Shown here one piece after another: positions 11,335 to 19,809 of a DNA stretch of 61,120 nucleotides. The translations under genes were made by a program, and so were the position numbers. The stretch's first letter is position 1; every line of letters starts with the position of its first letter. The notes beneath the pieces are model-generated. The model was not told the DNA's origin. It did no database searches and worked only from the letters and a program-made list of their open reading frames with translations. Origin of the DNA: Methylobacterium sp. E-005 (lineage in GTDB: Bacteria > Pseudomonadota > Alphaproteobacteria > Rhizobiales > Beijerinckiaceae); NCBI RefSeq assembly GCF_022829725.1, contig NZ_JAKSYG010000204.1:1-61120 (forward strand), in the 5' to 3' direction.

Positions 11335-11922
11335 ATGGCACGTGAACGTGAGGGCGGGGGCCGCGGCCGCCGCGAGGATCGCGAGGAGCGCGACAGCGAG
11401 TTCGTGGACAAGCTCGTCCACATCAACCGCGTCGCCAAGGTGGTGAAGGGTGGCCGTCGCTTCGGCTTCGCGGCCCTCGTCGTCGTCGGCGACCAGAAGG
11501 GCCGCGTCGGCTTCGGCCACGGCAAGGCCCGTGAGGTGCCGGAGGCGATCCGCAAGGCGACCGAGGCTGCCAAGCGCGGCCTGATTCGCGTCTCGCTCCG
11601 CGAGGGCCGGACCCTGCACCATGACGTCAACGGCCGCCACGGCGCCGGCAAGGTGATCCTCCGCGCGGCCCCGCAGGGCACCGGCATCATCGCCGGCGGC
11701 CCGATGCGCGCCGTGTTCGAGACGCTCGGCATGCAGGACGTCGTCGCCAAGTCGCTGGGTTCGTCGAACCCCTACAACCTCGTGCGCGCCACCTTCGAGG
11801 CGCTCAAGAACGAGGACAGCCCGCGCTCCGTGGCGGCCCGCCGCGGCATCAAGGTGTCGACGCTGCAGTCGCGTCGCCGGGATGCCGATCCGGCCGACCA
11901 GTCCGAAGCCGCGGTCGCGTAA
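11335..11922 (+). CDS. rpsE: 30S ribosomal protein S5
   Basis: S5 helps maintain decoding fidelity and helicase activity at the mRNA entry. The 195-residue protein has an Arg/Glu/Gly-rich N-terminal tail, the double-stranded RNA-binding fold with DKLVHINRVAKVVKGGRRF, and the GTGIIAGGPMRAV motif. It is followed closely by rpmD. Confidence 0.97.
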   Translation: MAREREGGGRGRREDREERDSEFVDKLVHINRVAKVVKGGRRFGFAALVVVGDQKGRVGFGHGKAREVPEAIRKATEAAKRGLIRVSLREGRTLHHDVNGRHGAGKVILRAAPQGTGIIAGGPMRAVFETLGMQDVVAKSLGSSNPYNLVRATFEALKNEDSPRSVAARRGIKVSTLQSRRRDADPADQSEAAVA

Positions 11923-11934
11923 GGGGAGGGTCCG

Positions 11935-12126
11935 ATGGCACAGAAGACCGTCCGCATCGAGCAGATCGGCTCGCCGATCCGCCGCGAGGCCAGCCAGCGC
12001 CAGACGCTGATCGGCCTCAAGCTCAACAAGCTCCACCGCGTGTCCGAGCTGGAGGATACCCCCTCCGTGCGCGGCATGATCCGCAAGGTTGCGCACCTCG
12101 TGCGCGTCCACGGCGACGTGGCGTGA
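11935..12126 (+). CDS. rpmD: 50S ribosomal protein L30
   Basis: A small 23S rRNA-binding protein of 63 residues, starting MAQKTVRIEQIGSPIRR. The segment LIGLKLNKLHRV is typical. GGGGAGG precedes the ATG, and it sits 10 bases before rplO in the standard order. Confidence 0.97.
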   Translation: MAQKTVRIEQIGSPIRREASQRQTLIGLKLNKLHRVSELEDTPSVRGMIRKVAHLVRVHGDVA

Positions 12127-12136
12127 GGAGGTCCCG

Positions 12137-12640
12137 ATGAAGCTCAACCAGATCAGCGACAATCCCGGCGCCACCAAGGACCGGATGCGTGTCGGCCGGG
12201 GCATCGGCTCCGGCAAGGGCAAGACCGCGGGTCGCGGCGTGAAGGGTCAGAAGGCCCGGACCGGCGTGGCCATCAAGGGCTTCGAGGGCGGTCAGATGCC
12301 GCTGCATCGTCGCCTGCCGAAGCGCGGCTTCAACAATCTCTACGCCCAGGACCTGAACGAGGTGAACCTCGGCCGGATCCAGGAGGCGGTCGACGCGGGC
12401 AAGCTCGACAAGGCCGCCACCGTGACGGTGGAGAGCCTGGTCGAGGCCGGCATCATCGCCCGTCCCCGCGACGGCGTGAAGCTGCTCGGCGTCGGCGAGC
12501 TGACCGTGAAGCTCAGCTTCGAGGTCACCCGCGCCTCCAAGTCCGCCGTCGAGGCGGTCGAGAAGGCCGGTGGCTCGGTCACTACCGTCTACGCCCAGGG
12601 TGCCCCCACCCGCGGGGGCAGCGAGGCGGCCACGGCCTGA
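12137..12640 (+). CDS. rplO: 50S ribosomal protein L15
   Basis: L15 is a late-assembly protein of the large subunit. From the ATG at 12137 (GAGGAGG upstream) it has 167 residues, with the Gly-rich RNA-binding N-terminus and the GFEGGQMPLHRRLPKRGF motif. An intrinsic terminator lies between it and secY. Confidence 0.97.
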   Translation: MKLNQISDNPGATKDRMRVGRGIGSGKGKTAGRGVKGQKARTGVAIKGFEGGQMPLHRRLPKRGFNNLYAQDLNEVNLGRIQEAVDAGKLDKAATVTVESLVEAGIIARPRDGVKLLGVGELTVKLSFEVTRASKSAVEAVEKAGGSVTTVYAQGAPTRGGSEAATA

Positions 12641-12701
12641 GAGGCGTGACCCCGGGACCCGTTGCACGGGCCCGGCGCACCCTTTAAGCCGATCCTTCGA
12701 G

Positions 12702-12735
12702 CGGCGGCCCTGCGACCACGCGGGCCGCCGTTTTT
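12702..12735 (+). terminator. Intrinsic terminator between rplO and secY
   Basis: CGGCGGCCC (12702-12710) pairs perfectly with GGGCCGCCG (12722-12730) across an 11-base loop and is followed by five Ts. It would stop or reduce transcription from the ribosomal genes into secY. Confidence 0.75.
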
Positions 12736-12785
12736 CGTTTCATCCGGGCTTCGCCGCCCGGCGACATGTCCAGGACGCGACGCTT

Positions 12786-14132
12786 ATGGCCTCAGCCGCC
12801 GAGCAGCTTGCCGCCAACCTCAATTTCGGTGCGATCGCCAAAGCCGATGAGCTGAAGAAGCGCATCTGGTTCACGCTGGGCGCCCTCGTGGTGTTCCGGC
12901 TGGGCACCTACATCCCGATTCCCGGCATCGATCCGGAGCAGTTCGCCCGCAACTTCCAGCAGCAGTCGGGCGGCGTGCTGGGCTTGTTCAACATGTTCTC
13001 GGGCGGCGCCGTCGAGCGCATGGCGATCTTCGCCCTGAACATCATGCCCTACATCTCGGCCTCGATCATCGTGCAGCTTCTGACCTCGGTGATCCCGAGC
13101 CTGGAGGCGCTGAAGAAGGAGGGCGAGTCAGGCCGCAAGGTCATCAACCAGTACACCCGCTACCTGACGGTGGTGCTGGCTCTGGTCCAGTCCTGGGGCA
13201 TCGCGATCGGCCTGCAGAGTTCCTCGGCGGCCATCGATCCGGGCCCGTTCTTCCTGGCCTCGACGGTGATCACGTTGACCGGCGGCACCCTGTTCCTGAT
13301 GTGGCTCGGCGAGCAGATCACCTCGCGCGGCATCGGCAACGGCTCGTCGCTGATCATCTTCGCCGGCATCGTCGCCCACCTGCCGGTGGCGATCGCGGGG
13401 GCGCTCGAGCTCGGTCGCACCGGTGCCCTGTCCCCGGCGATTATCCTGGCTGTGGCCGTCGCCGCTGTGGCGCTGGTCTACTTCATCGTCTTCATGGAGC
13501 GCGCCCAGCGCCGGCTGCTGATCAACTACCCGAAGCGTCAGGTCGGCAACCGGATGTACGAGGGCCAGACCTCGTTCCTGCCGCTCAAGCTCAACACGTC
13601 GGGCGTGATCCCGCCAATCTTCGCCTCGTCGCTGCTGCTCCTGCCGGCCACCGCGGCGAGCTTCTCCGCCAATGGCGGGGCGACCGGCTGGCTTGGCACG
13701 ATCACGGCCTATCTCGGCCACGGCACGCCGCTGTTCATGGTGCTGTACGCGGCGCTGATCATCTTCTTCACGTTCTTCTACACCGCGGTGGTCTTCAATC
13801 CGCAGGAGACGGCCGACAACCTGAAGAAGCATGGCGGCTTCATTCCGGGCATCCGTCCCGGCGAGCGCACCGCGGCCTTCATCGACAAGGTTCTGACCCG
13901 CATCACGGTGATCGGCGCCCTGTACCTGACCGTCGTGTGTCTGTTCCCGGAGATCCTGTCGTCCTATGCGGCGGCGAGCCTGGGCTTCGGCGGCACGTCG
14001 TTGCTGATCGTGGTCTCGGTCACGATGGACACGGTGGCTCAGATTCACGGGCACCTGATGGCGCATCAGTACGAGGGCCTCGTGAAGAAGGCCAAGCTGC
14101 GTGGCGCCTCGACCACGCAACGGCGGCGCTGA
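12786..14132 (+). CDS. secY: Preprotein translocase subunit SecY
   Basis: SecY forms the membrane channel of the Sec export pathway. The 448-residue protein starts MASAAEQLAANLNFG and has about ten membrane helices, the first lateral-gate region (GTYIPIPGID) and the C-terminal cytoplasmic loop ending near GASTTQRRR. The frame extends upstream, but the ATG at 12786 matches the family start. An intrinsic terminator lies upstream, so secY and adk may have their own promoter in the short space before it. Confidence 0.97.
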   Translation: MASAAEQLAANLNFGAIAKADELKKRIWFTLGALVVFRLGTYIPIPGIDPEQFARNFQQQSGGVLGLFNMFSGGAVERMAIFALNIMPYISASIIVQLLTSVIPSLEALKKEGESGRKVINQYTRYLTVVLALVQSWGIAIGLQSSSAAIDPGPFFLASTVITLTGGTLFLMWLGEQITSRGIGNGSSLIIFAGIVAHLPVAIAGALELGRTGALSPAIILAVAVAAVALVYFIVFMERAQRRLLINYPKRQVGNRMYEGQTSFLPLKLNTSGVIPPIFASSLLLLPATAASFSANGGATGWLGTITAYLGHGTPLFMVLYAALIIFFTFFYTAVVFNPQETADNLKKHGGFIPGIRPGERTAAFIDKVLTRITVIGALYLTVVCLFPEILSSYAAASLGFGGTSLLIVVSVTMDTVAQIHGHLMAHQYEGLVKKAKLRGASTTQRRR

Positions 14133-14300
14133 GGCTGCTACAGAGACGGGACGGAAACAAGTATCCTCCCGACTCTGGCCAAATGGTCCGGATGCCCCCG
14201 CATCCGGGACCCGCTAGACAGTTCCAGAACCCGGCGATGCCAGGGAGGCTTCGCCACCGCCGATGGGCCCACGGAGCGTGGGTCGAACGAGGAAAACGCC

Positions 14301-14903
14301 ATGCGCATCATTCTGCTCGGACCGCCTGGCGCGGGGAAGGGGACGCAATCCGAGCGGATCGTACAGCGCTTCGGTATCCCGCAGCTCTCAACGGGTGACA
14401 TGCTCCGGGCAGCCGTCGCCGCGGGCACGCCGGTCGGGCTGGAGGCAAAGGCCGTGATGGAATCGGGCGGCCTCGTCTCGGACCGGATCGTCGTCGGCAT
14501 CGTAGCCGACCGGATCGAGGAGCCGGATGCCCGTCGCGGCTTCATTCTGGACGGCTTCCCGCGCACCGTCGCCCAGGCCGAGGCGCTCGGAGAGATGCTG
14601 GCCGGCAAGGGCCTCCAACTCTCCGCCGTCATCGAGCTGAAGGTGGACGAGGCCGCGCTCGTCGGCCGAATCGAGAATCGCGCGGCCGAGACGCGGGCGC
14701 GCGGTCAGGCCGTGCGGAAGGACGACACCCCAGAGGTGTTCAAACAGCGCCTGGAGGCCTACCGCGCGCAGACGGCACCGCTCTCGGCCTACTACGCCGG
14801 GAAGGGCATGCTGCAGACCATCGACGGCATGCAGCCGATCGACAAGGTCACGGCCGATCTGATGGCCCTGCTGGAGCCGCACGCGGAGCCAGTCGCGTCC
14901 TGA
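14301..14903 (+). CDS. adk: Adenylate kinase
   Basis: Interconverts ATP plus AMP with two ADP. The protein has 200 residues with the P-loop GPPGAGKGT at 7-15, the AMP-binding STGDMLRAAV region and the GFILDGFPRT motif. The LID region is the short form without zinc cysteines, as usual in alphaproteobacteria. It follows secY by 168 bases in the conserved secY-adk order. Confidence 0.97.
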   Translation: MRIILLGPPGAGKGTQSERIVQRFGIPQLSTGDMLRAAVAAGTPVGLEAKAVMESGGLVSDRIVVGIVADRIEEPDARRGFILDGFPRTVAQAEALGEMLAGKGLQLSAVIELKVDEAALVGRIENRAAETRARGQAVRKDDTPEVFKQRLEAYRAQTAPLSAYYAGKGMLQTIDGMQPIDKVTADLMALLEPHAEPVAS

Positions 14904-14996
14904 CGCTCACCAGCCCTTGAACCATCGGAGATCGGGCGGACCTGAAACTTCCGCCCGATCGCGCGGTTGAGTGGCGCATCCTCCGTGGGAACCGCC

Positions 14997-15227
14997 ATGA
15001 CGCTCCGCCATCTCGCCACCGCGACCCTCCTTCTCGCGGTGTCCATTCCGCCCCTGCCGGCCATGGCGCAGAGTCCGGCCCAATCCTTCGTGTACAGGCA
15101 GAAGCGGTTCCGTCATGCCTGTCGTCCCCCGCTGAAGTTCGCGGCTGGCACCTGCGTCCGGCACTGCCCGGCGGGCTATCGGAATACAGGGGGTTACTGC
15201 CGGCTGCAGAACCAGGGTTTCCGCTAG
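14997..15227 (+). CDS. Small secreted cysteine-containing protein
   Basis: A 76-residue product with a clear Sec signal peptide (residues 1-25, cleavage after PAMA). The mature part is about 50 residues, basic, and has four cysteines (CRPP, CVRHC, YC) that could form two disulfides. The family is not recognised. The start is the ATG at 14997. It lies between adk and rpsM, where ribosomal genes usually continue directly, so it is an insertion into the cluster. Confidence 0.65.
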   Translation: MTLRHLATATLLLAVSIPPLPAMAQSPAQSFVYRQKRFRHACRPPLKFAAGTCVRHCPAGYRNTGGYCRLQNQGFR

Positions 15228-15284
15228 GCGCGCTGCTGGAACGCAGACCCTCCCACCCGAGCGGCCCCCTTGTCCAGCCGACAG

Positions 15285-15641
15285 CTAAATGCGCCCCTCG
15301 CGACGCAGGCTACCGAAGAAGTTTACGACGTCCATCTGAAGCGATCGATGTCCGAACAGGCGCAAGGGGTAGCCTTCCATGGTCCCGTCGCGCAGTTCAA
15401 TCATGGCCGTCATCGTATTGTAGCGGAACACCATCCGCCGCCCGGCGAAGGTCGCCCAAAGCAGGTCGGGCCCATCATCCATCTCCTGAAGGGCGACGGA
15501 TCCCGGCTCCGCCTCGGCGAAGACGCCGCCGATCACCGCCAGGGTAACCGGCAGAACTTCCTCCAGGGTCTCCTCGGCGGCGCGGAGCACCGTATCGGCG
15601 AAGGCCCGTAGGGTGGCACCGTCGCTGGTCAGAACCGCCAT
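15285..15641 (-). CDS. Hypothetical protein, 118 residues, opposite to the ribosomal genes
   Basis: Starting at the ATG at 15641, preceded by a clear AAGGAG at good spacing, the protein has 118 residues. It is soluble and acidic in its first half, with a helical N-terminus, a short hydrophobic strand (VTLAVIGGVF) and a Phe-rich end. I do not recognise it. Longer upstream versions of this frame lack such a binding site. It is transcribed against adk and rpsM. Confidence 0.65.
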   Translation of the reverse strand: MAVLTSDGATLRAFADTVLRAAEETLEEVLPVTLAVIGGVFAEAEPGSVALQEMDDGPDLLWATFAGRRMVFRYNTMTAMIELRDGTMEGYPLRLFGHRSLQMDVVNFFGSLRREGRI

Positions 15642-15894
15642 CTTCGCTCCTTCTTCGGCTCGGGGGCGTCGCACCACACGCGACGCAGGGTCGGGCTGGG
15701 TTCCACCCATCCCGCGTTGACATCGGCGCGTTCGCGCGCTAGCAGGCCCATCTTCGTCCAACCGAACGATGGTCCGAGGTACCCTATCCAGGGTGGCCCG
15801 CGGGCCACGTCGTCGTTTCACGTGCGCAGGGGCCGGCCTCCACCGGACGCGCACACGACAGGCCTGGTTCCCCGGGCCCACATGGAGAGTGATC

Positions 15895-16263
15895 GTGGCC
15901 CGTATCGCAGGCGTCAACATCCCGACGAACAAGCGCGTCGTCATCGCGCTTCAGTACATCCACGGCATCGGCGCCAAGAAGGCCGAGGAGATCACCCAGA
16001 AGGTGAACATCCCCGCCGAGCGCCGGGTCAACCAGCTGACCGACGCCGAGGTTCTCTCGATCCGCGAGACGATCGACCGCGACTACCTCGTCGAGGGCGA
16101 CCTGCGCCGCGAAGTCTCGATGAACATCAAGCGTCTGATGGACCTCGGCGCCTACCGTGGCCTGCGTCACCGCAAGCAGCTGCCGGTCCGCGGCCAGCGC
16201 ACGCATACCAACGCCCGCACCCGCAAGGGCAAGGCGAAGCCGATCGCCGGCAAGAAGAAGTAA
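15895..16263 (+). CDS. rpsM: 30S ribosomal protein S13
   Basis: S13 contacts tRNA and the large subunit from the 30S head. The GTG at 15895 gives 122 residues beginning (M)ARIAGVNIPTNKRV, the family length, with GGAGAG upstream. The in-frame ATG at 15769 would add unrelated sequence. It opens the alpha operon; the gap to rpsK (173 bases) contains two short hairpins. Confidence 0.97.
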   Translation: MARIAGVNIPTNKRVVIALQYIHGIGAKKAEEITQKVNIPAERRVNQLTDAEVLSIRETIDRDYLVEGDLRREVSMNIKRLMDLGAYRGLRHRKQLPVRGQRTHTNARTRKGKAKPIAGKKK

Positions 16264-16276
16264 TCGCTTCGGACTG

Positions 16277-16337
16277 GGAGGCCATGCTCCGCTCGGCCTC
16301 CTCCCCGTCGCGCCGGGTGTCCCACGGGGAACCCGGC
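16277..16337 (+). promoter_or_regulatory. Two hairpins in the rpsM-rpsK gap
   Basis: GGAGGCC (16277-16283) pairs with GGCCTCC (16295-16301), and GCCGGGT (16312-16318) pairs with ACCCGGC (16331-16337). No T-run follows. They may be processing or control structures, or simply chance in GC-rich DNA. Confidence 0.4.
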
Positions 16338-16436
16338 CTTGGCACGACGATCCTGCACGGACGCGCCGGCCAAGTCCCGAAATGAATCCCGAGCGCCTGG
16401 CATTACGGGCGCGCTTGAAGGAAGGGTGAGACCAGA

Positions 16437-16826
16437 ATGGCTAAGGAACCGCAACGCGTCCGTCGCCGCGAACGCAAGAACATCGTGTCGGGCGTCGCCC
16501 ATGTGAACGCCTCGTTCAACAACACGATGATCACCATCACCGACGCGCAGGGCAACACGATCTCTTGGTCGTCGGCCGGCGCCATGGGCTTCAAGGGTTC
16601 GCGCAAGTCGACCCCGTACGCCGCTCAGGTGGCCGCCGAGGATGCCGCCCGCAAGGCGTCCGAGCATGGCATGCGCACCCTCGAAGTCGAGGTGTCGGGT
16701 CCGGGTTCGGGCCGCGAGTCGGCGCTTCGCGCCCTGCAGGCTGCGGGCTTCACGGTGACGTCGATCCGCGACGTGACGTCGATCCCGCACAACGGCTGCC
16801 GGCCGCGCAAGCGCCGCCGCGTCTGA
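16437..16826 (+). CDS. rpsK: 30S ribosomal protein S11
   Basis: S11 lies on the 30S platform next to the mRNA. The 129-residue protein has the conserved HVNASFNNTMITITD and SGPGSGRESALRAL segments and ends with the basic PHNGCRPRKRRRV tail. Normally rpoA comes next; here a metallo-hydrolase gene intervenes. Confidence 0.97.
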   Translation: MAKEPQRVRRRERKNIVSGVAHVNASFNNTMITITDAQGNTISWSSAGAMGFKGSRKSTPYAAQVAAEDAARKASEHGMRTLEVEVSGPGSGRESALRALQAAGFTVTSIRDVTSIPHNGCRPRKRRRV

Positions 16827-16850
16827 TCGAAGCCTTTGACGGAGAAGCAC

Positions 16851-17723
16851 ATGACGGGATCGAAGCCGCTTCCGGGCGTGCTGCGTTGGAACCTCGGCGA
16901 CCTCACGGTCACCGCGCTCAACGACGGCTGGTTTCAGGCGAGCCTCGATCTGGTCACGGGCATCTCCAAGGAGGAAGCCGGGCGGCTCCAGCTGGCCGGT
17001 TTCCGCACCGAGCAGCCCAAGATCACGTTGAATGCCTTCCTGATCACCGGACCCGGTCGTAAGCCGATCCTGATCGACACGGGCTACGGCGATCTGGCCC
17101 CGGCCGAGACCCTCGGCCGGGCCGGCGCAGCCCTCGCGGTGACCGGCGTCACGCCGGACGAGATCGAGACCGTTCTCGTCACGCACCTGCATCCCGACCA
17201 TGTCGGCGGGCTCGTGAAGGACGGCGCAGCGCGCTACCCGAATGCCGAGATCGTGGTCCACGCCGACGAGGCGGCCCACTGGCTACCGGACGAGGCACTG
17301 TCCCGGGCTCCTGATGCGGCCAAGCCGTATTACGAGGGTGCCCGCAAGGCGGTCGCGCCCTACGCCCGGCGGATGCGCGAGCATCGGGGTGGCGAGGTCC
17401 TTCCGGGGATCACGGCGGTCCATCTGCCCGGCCACACGCCGGGCCATTGCGGTTTTCGCATCGTCTCCGGTGGACAGTCGCTGATGATGTGGACCGATGT
17501 GGTGCACATGCCGGCGATCCAGTTCAAGAACCCGGAAGCCGGCGTGGGCTTCGACGTCGACGGGGACCAGGCGCGCACGACGCGCAGGAAGATCATGGAC
17601 GAGGTGGCGAGCGAGCGGTCCTTCATCGCTGGGTCGCACCTCGAATTCCCGGCGCTGGGCTACGTGGATCGGGACGGGGCTGGATACAGCTTCGTGCCGG
17701 CTCTCTGGGTCGGCGGCGAGTAA
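16851..17723 (+). CDS. MBL-fold metallo-hydrolase inserted between rpsK and rpoA
   Basis: A 290-residue metallo-beta-lactamase-fold hydrolase. All zinc ligands are visible: HLHPDH at residues 112-117, the PGHTPGH histidine near 195, the WTDVV aspartate and the GSHLEF histidine. This pattern resembles lactonase-type enzymes of the AttM/AiiA kind, but the substrate cannot be told. The ATG at 16851 with GGAGAAG before it is preferred to a TTG 15 bases upstream. It has no signal peptide. It lies 24 bases after rpsK and 109 bases before rpoA, so it is probably co-transcribed with the alpha operon. Confidence 0.9.
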   Translation: MTGSKPLPGVLRWNLGDLTVTALNDGWFQASLDLVTGISKEEAGRLQLAGFRTEQPKITLNAFLITGPGRKPILIDTGYGDLAPAETLGRAGAALAVTGVTPDEIETVLVTHLHPDHVGGLVKDGAARYPNAEIVVHADEAAHWLPDEALSRAPDAAKPYYEGARKAVAPYARRMREHRGGEVLPGITAVHLPGHTPGHCGFRIVSGGQSLMMWTDVVHMPAIQFKNPEAGVGFDVDGDQARTTRRKIMDEVASERSFIAGSHLEFPALGYVDRDGAGYSFVPALWVGGE

Positions 17724-17832
17724 CGACGGATACGAATTTCAGGGACCGTTCGGGGCGCCAGGGGGCTGCGCCGGACGGCCGAAGCACGGGAACGGGCGTC
17801 GCGGATCCCGGGCAAGGACGAGAGGTAGGATC

Positions 17833-18852
17833 GTGGTCATTCAGAAGAATTGGCAGGAACTGATCAAGCCGAACAAGCTGCAGGTCACGACCGGCGACGA
17901 CCCGAAGCGGGTCGCCACCGTCGTCGCCGAGCCGCTGGAGCGCGGCTTCGGCACGACGCTGGGCAACGCCCTGCGCCGCGTGCTCCTGTCCTCGCTCCAG
18001 GGCGCGGCCGTGACCTCTGTGCAGATCGACGGCGTGCTGCACGAGTTCTCGTCGATCCCGGGCGTGCGCGAGGACGTCACCGACATCGTCCTCAACATCA
18101 AGACCATCGCGATCCGCTCACAGACGGATGCGCCGAAGCGCATGACCCTGCGCAAGACCGGCCCGGGCCTCGTCACCGCGGGTGACATCGGCACGGTCGG
18201 CGACATCCAGATCCTGAACCCCGACCTCGTGATCTGCACGCTCGACGACGGTGCTGAGATCCGCATGGAGTTCACGGTCGCTACCGGCAAGGGCTACGTC
18301 CCGGCTGAACGCAACCGCCCCGAGGACGCGCCGATCGGCCTGATCCCGGTCGACTCCTTGTTCTCGCCGGTCACCAAGGTCAGCTACCGCGTCGAGACCA
18401 CCCGCGAGGGCCAGGATCTCGATAAGGACAAGCTGACGATGACGGTCGAGACCAACGGCGCGGTCTCGCCGGAGGATGCGCTCGCCTACGCGGCGCGCAT
18501 CATCCAGGACCAGCTGCAGGTCTTCGTGAACTTCGAGGATCCGCGCAAGGAAGAGGCCGCCCCGCTCGCGCCGCAGCTGCCCTTCAACCCGGCGCTGCTC
18601 AAGAAGGTCGACGAGCTGGAGCTGTCAGTCCGTTCAGCGAACTGCCTGAAGAACGACAACATCGTCTATATCGGCGATCTCATCCAGAAGTCCGAGGGCG
18701 AGATGCTGCGGACCCCGAACTTCGGCCGCAAGTCGCTCAACGAGATCAAGGAAGTCCTCGCCGGCATGGGCCTGCACCTCGGCATGGACATCCCCGGCTG
18801 GCCGCCGGAGAACATCGAGGATCTCGCCAAGCGCTTCGAGGAACATTACTAA
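17833..18852 (+). CDS. rpoA: RNA polymerase alpha subunit
   Basis: The alpha subunit dimerises to start polymerase assembly and contacts promoters and activators. Starting at the GTG at 17833 ((M)VIQKNWQELIKP) gives 339 residues. The N-terminal dimerisation domain has the GTTLGNALRRVLLSS helix; the C-terminal domain carries the ELSVRSANCLKNDNI DNA-contact segment. A palindromic repeat follows the stop. Confidence 0.97.
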   Translation: MVIQKNWQELIKPNKLQVTTGDDPKRVATVVAEPLERGFGTTLGNALRRVLLSSLQGAAVTSVQIDGVLHEFSSIPGVREDVTDIVLNIKTIAIRSQTDAPKRMTLRKTGPGLVTAGDIGTVGDIQILNPDLVICTLDDGAEIRMEFTVATGKGYVPAERNRPEDAPIGLIPVDSLFSPVTKVSYRVETTREGQDLDKDKLTMTVETNGAVSPEDALAYAARIIQDQLQVFVNFEDPRKEEAAPLAPQLPFNPALLKKVDELELSVRSANCLKNDNIVYIGDLIQKSEGEMLRTPNFGRKSLNEIKEVLAGMGLHLGMDIPGWPPENIEDLAKRFEEHY

Positions 18853-18874
18853 GCCGCTCTTTCCCGTGTTCCGG

Positions 18875-18977
18875 CCTCATCCTGAGGTGCCCGAGCACGG
18901 CGGAGGCCTCGAAGGAGGCCTCCATGTGGTCCCTGGAACCCTCCTTCGAGGCTGCCGCGCAGCACCACAGGATGAGG
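18875..18977. repeat. Palindromic intergenic repeat, copy 2
   Basis: Outer arms CCTCATCCTGAGGTG (18875-18889) and CACCACAGGATGAGG (18963-18977) pair with one mismatch. Inner arms CCTCGAAGG (18907-18915) and CCTTCGAGG (18943-18951) pair perfectly. It sits between rpoA and rplQ inside a ribosomal operon and would be transcribed as a long hairpin. Confidence 0.85.
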
Positions 18978-19087
18978 GTTTCGGGTTGAAGTTCCCGCCG
19001 CGGGGTCATGCGGAATGAATCGCCCCGTTCCTGGGGCACCCGGCCGTACCGTGGCACGGCGGCCGAGATCAGAAGGAAGCCAGCATC

Positions 19088-19498
19088 ATGCGTCACGGTT
19101 ATCGCGGCCGTCGTTTCAACCGCACCGCCGAGCATCGCAAGGCGATGTTCGCCAACATGTCGGTCGCCCTGCTCAAGCACGAGCAGATCGTCACCACCCT
19201 GCCGAAGGCGAAGGACCTGCGTCCCGTCGTCGAGAAGCTCGTCACCCTCGGCCGCATCGACAGCGTCCACACCCGCCGTCTCGCCATGGCGCAGCTGCGT
19301 GACGACGACATGGTCAAGAAGCTCTTTGCCGTCATCGGCCCGCGCTACCAGGGTCGTCCGGGTGGCTATCTCCGGATCATGAAGGCCGGCTTCCGCAAGG
19401 GCGACAACGCTCCGCTGGCGGTGATCGAGTTCGTTGATCGCGACGTCGATGCCCGCGGCAAGGATTCCGGCCCGAGCCAGATTGCCGAGGCGGCCTGA
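19088..19498 (+). CDS. rplQ: 50S ribosomal protein L17
   Basis: L17 is a large-subunit protein near the exit tunnel. The product has 136 residues and starts MRHGYRGRRFNRTAEHRKAM; the core is conserved and the tail is short and variable. It closes the alpha operon and is followed by a terminator. The 235-base gap to rpoA is unusually long and holds a palindromic repeat. Confidence 0.97.
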   Translation: MRHGYRGRRFNRTAEHRKAMFANMSVALLKHEQIVTTLPKAKDLRPVVEKLVTLGRIDSVHTRRLAMAQLRDDDMVKKLFAVIGPRYQGRPGGYLRIMKAGFRKGDNAPLAVIEFVDRDVDARGKDSGPSQIAEAA

Positions 19499-19531
19499 GC
19501 TTCACCGCGTCCCAACGTTCCAGATTTCCGA

Positions 19532-19570
19532 GAAGCCGTCCCGGGTCATCCGGGGCGGCTTCTTGCGTTT
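19532..19570 (+). terminator. Terminator after rplQ
   Basis: GAAGCCGTCCCGG (19532-19544) pairs with CCGGGGCGGCTTC (19550-19562) with one wobble across a five-base loop, followed by TTGCGTTT. It ends the alpha operon transcript. Confidence 0.7.
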
Positions 19571-19683
19571 AGCGACCTCGTCGTCGCCAGCGCCGCGAAG
19601 CCATCCAGGGCGGCGCGCCGTCCTGAGCCGTTGCGTGTCCCTGGGGCGCTTCGCTGCGCTCGTGGTCACGATGTACCGGTCAT

Positions 19684-19712
19684 AAAAAACCCGTCGGCTC
19701 GCGCCGACGGGT
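19684..19712 (-). terminator. Terminator for the chemosensory operon and microgene
   Basis: Read on the minus strand, ACCCGTCGGC (19703-19712) and its complement (19689-19698) form a perfect 10-bp stem with a four-base loop, followed by six Ts. This is the best-formed intrinsic terminator in the window. Confidence 0.85.
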
Positions 19713-19809
19713 CTGGAGCAGGGTCCACGTCTCGGATCGTTGCGAGCGCTCACTCAGCGGCCCGTGTCAGAAGGGGCCGGGAACGCAACCGCGCCGCGAT
19801 CCAAAACCC

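Larger units (their letters stand above)
19499..19809. other. Convergent gap between rplQ and the microgene
   Basis: Apart from the two facing terminators (19532-19570 and 19684-19712) I see nothing coding in these 311 bases. Confidence 0.55.

Noticed and set aside
14133..15894. A search for rpmJ (L36) near secY-adk-rpsM
   Set aside because: No short frame with the L36 start and zinc cysteines was found; it is often located elsewhere in alphaproteobacteria.
16836..16850. TTG start five codons upstream for the MBL-fold gene
   Set aside because: The ATG at 16851 has a well-placed GGAGAAG; the TTG has no good site.
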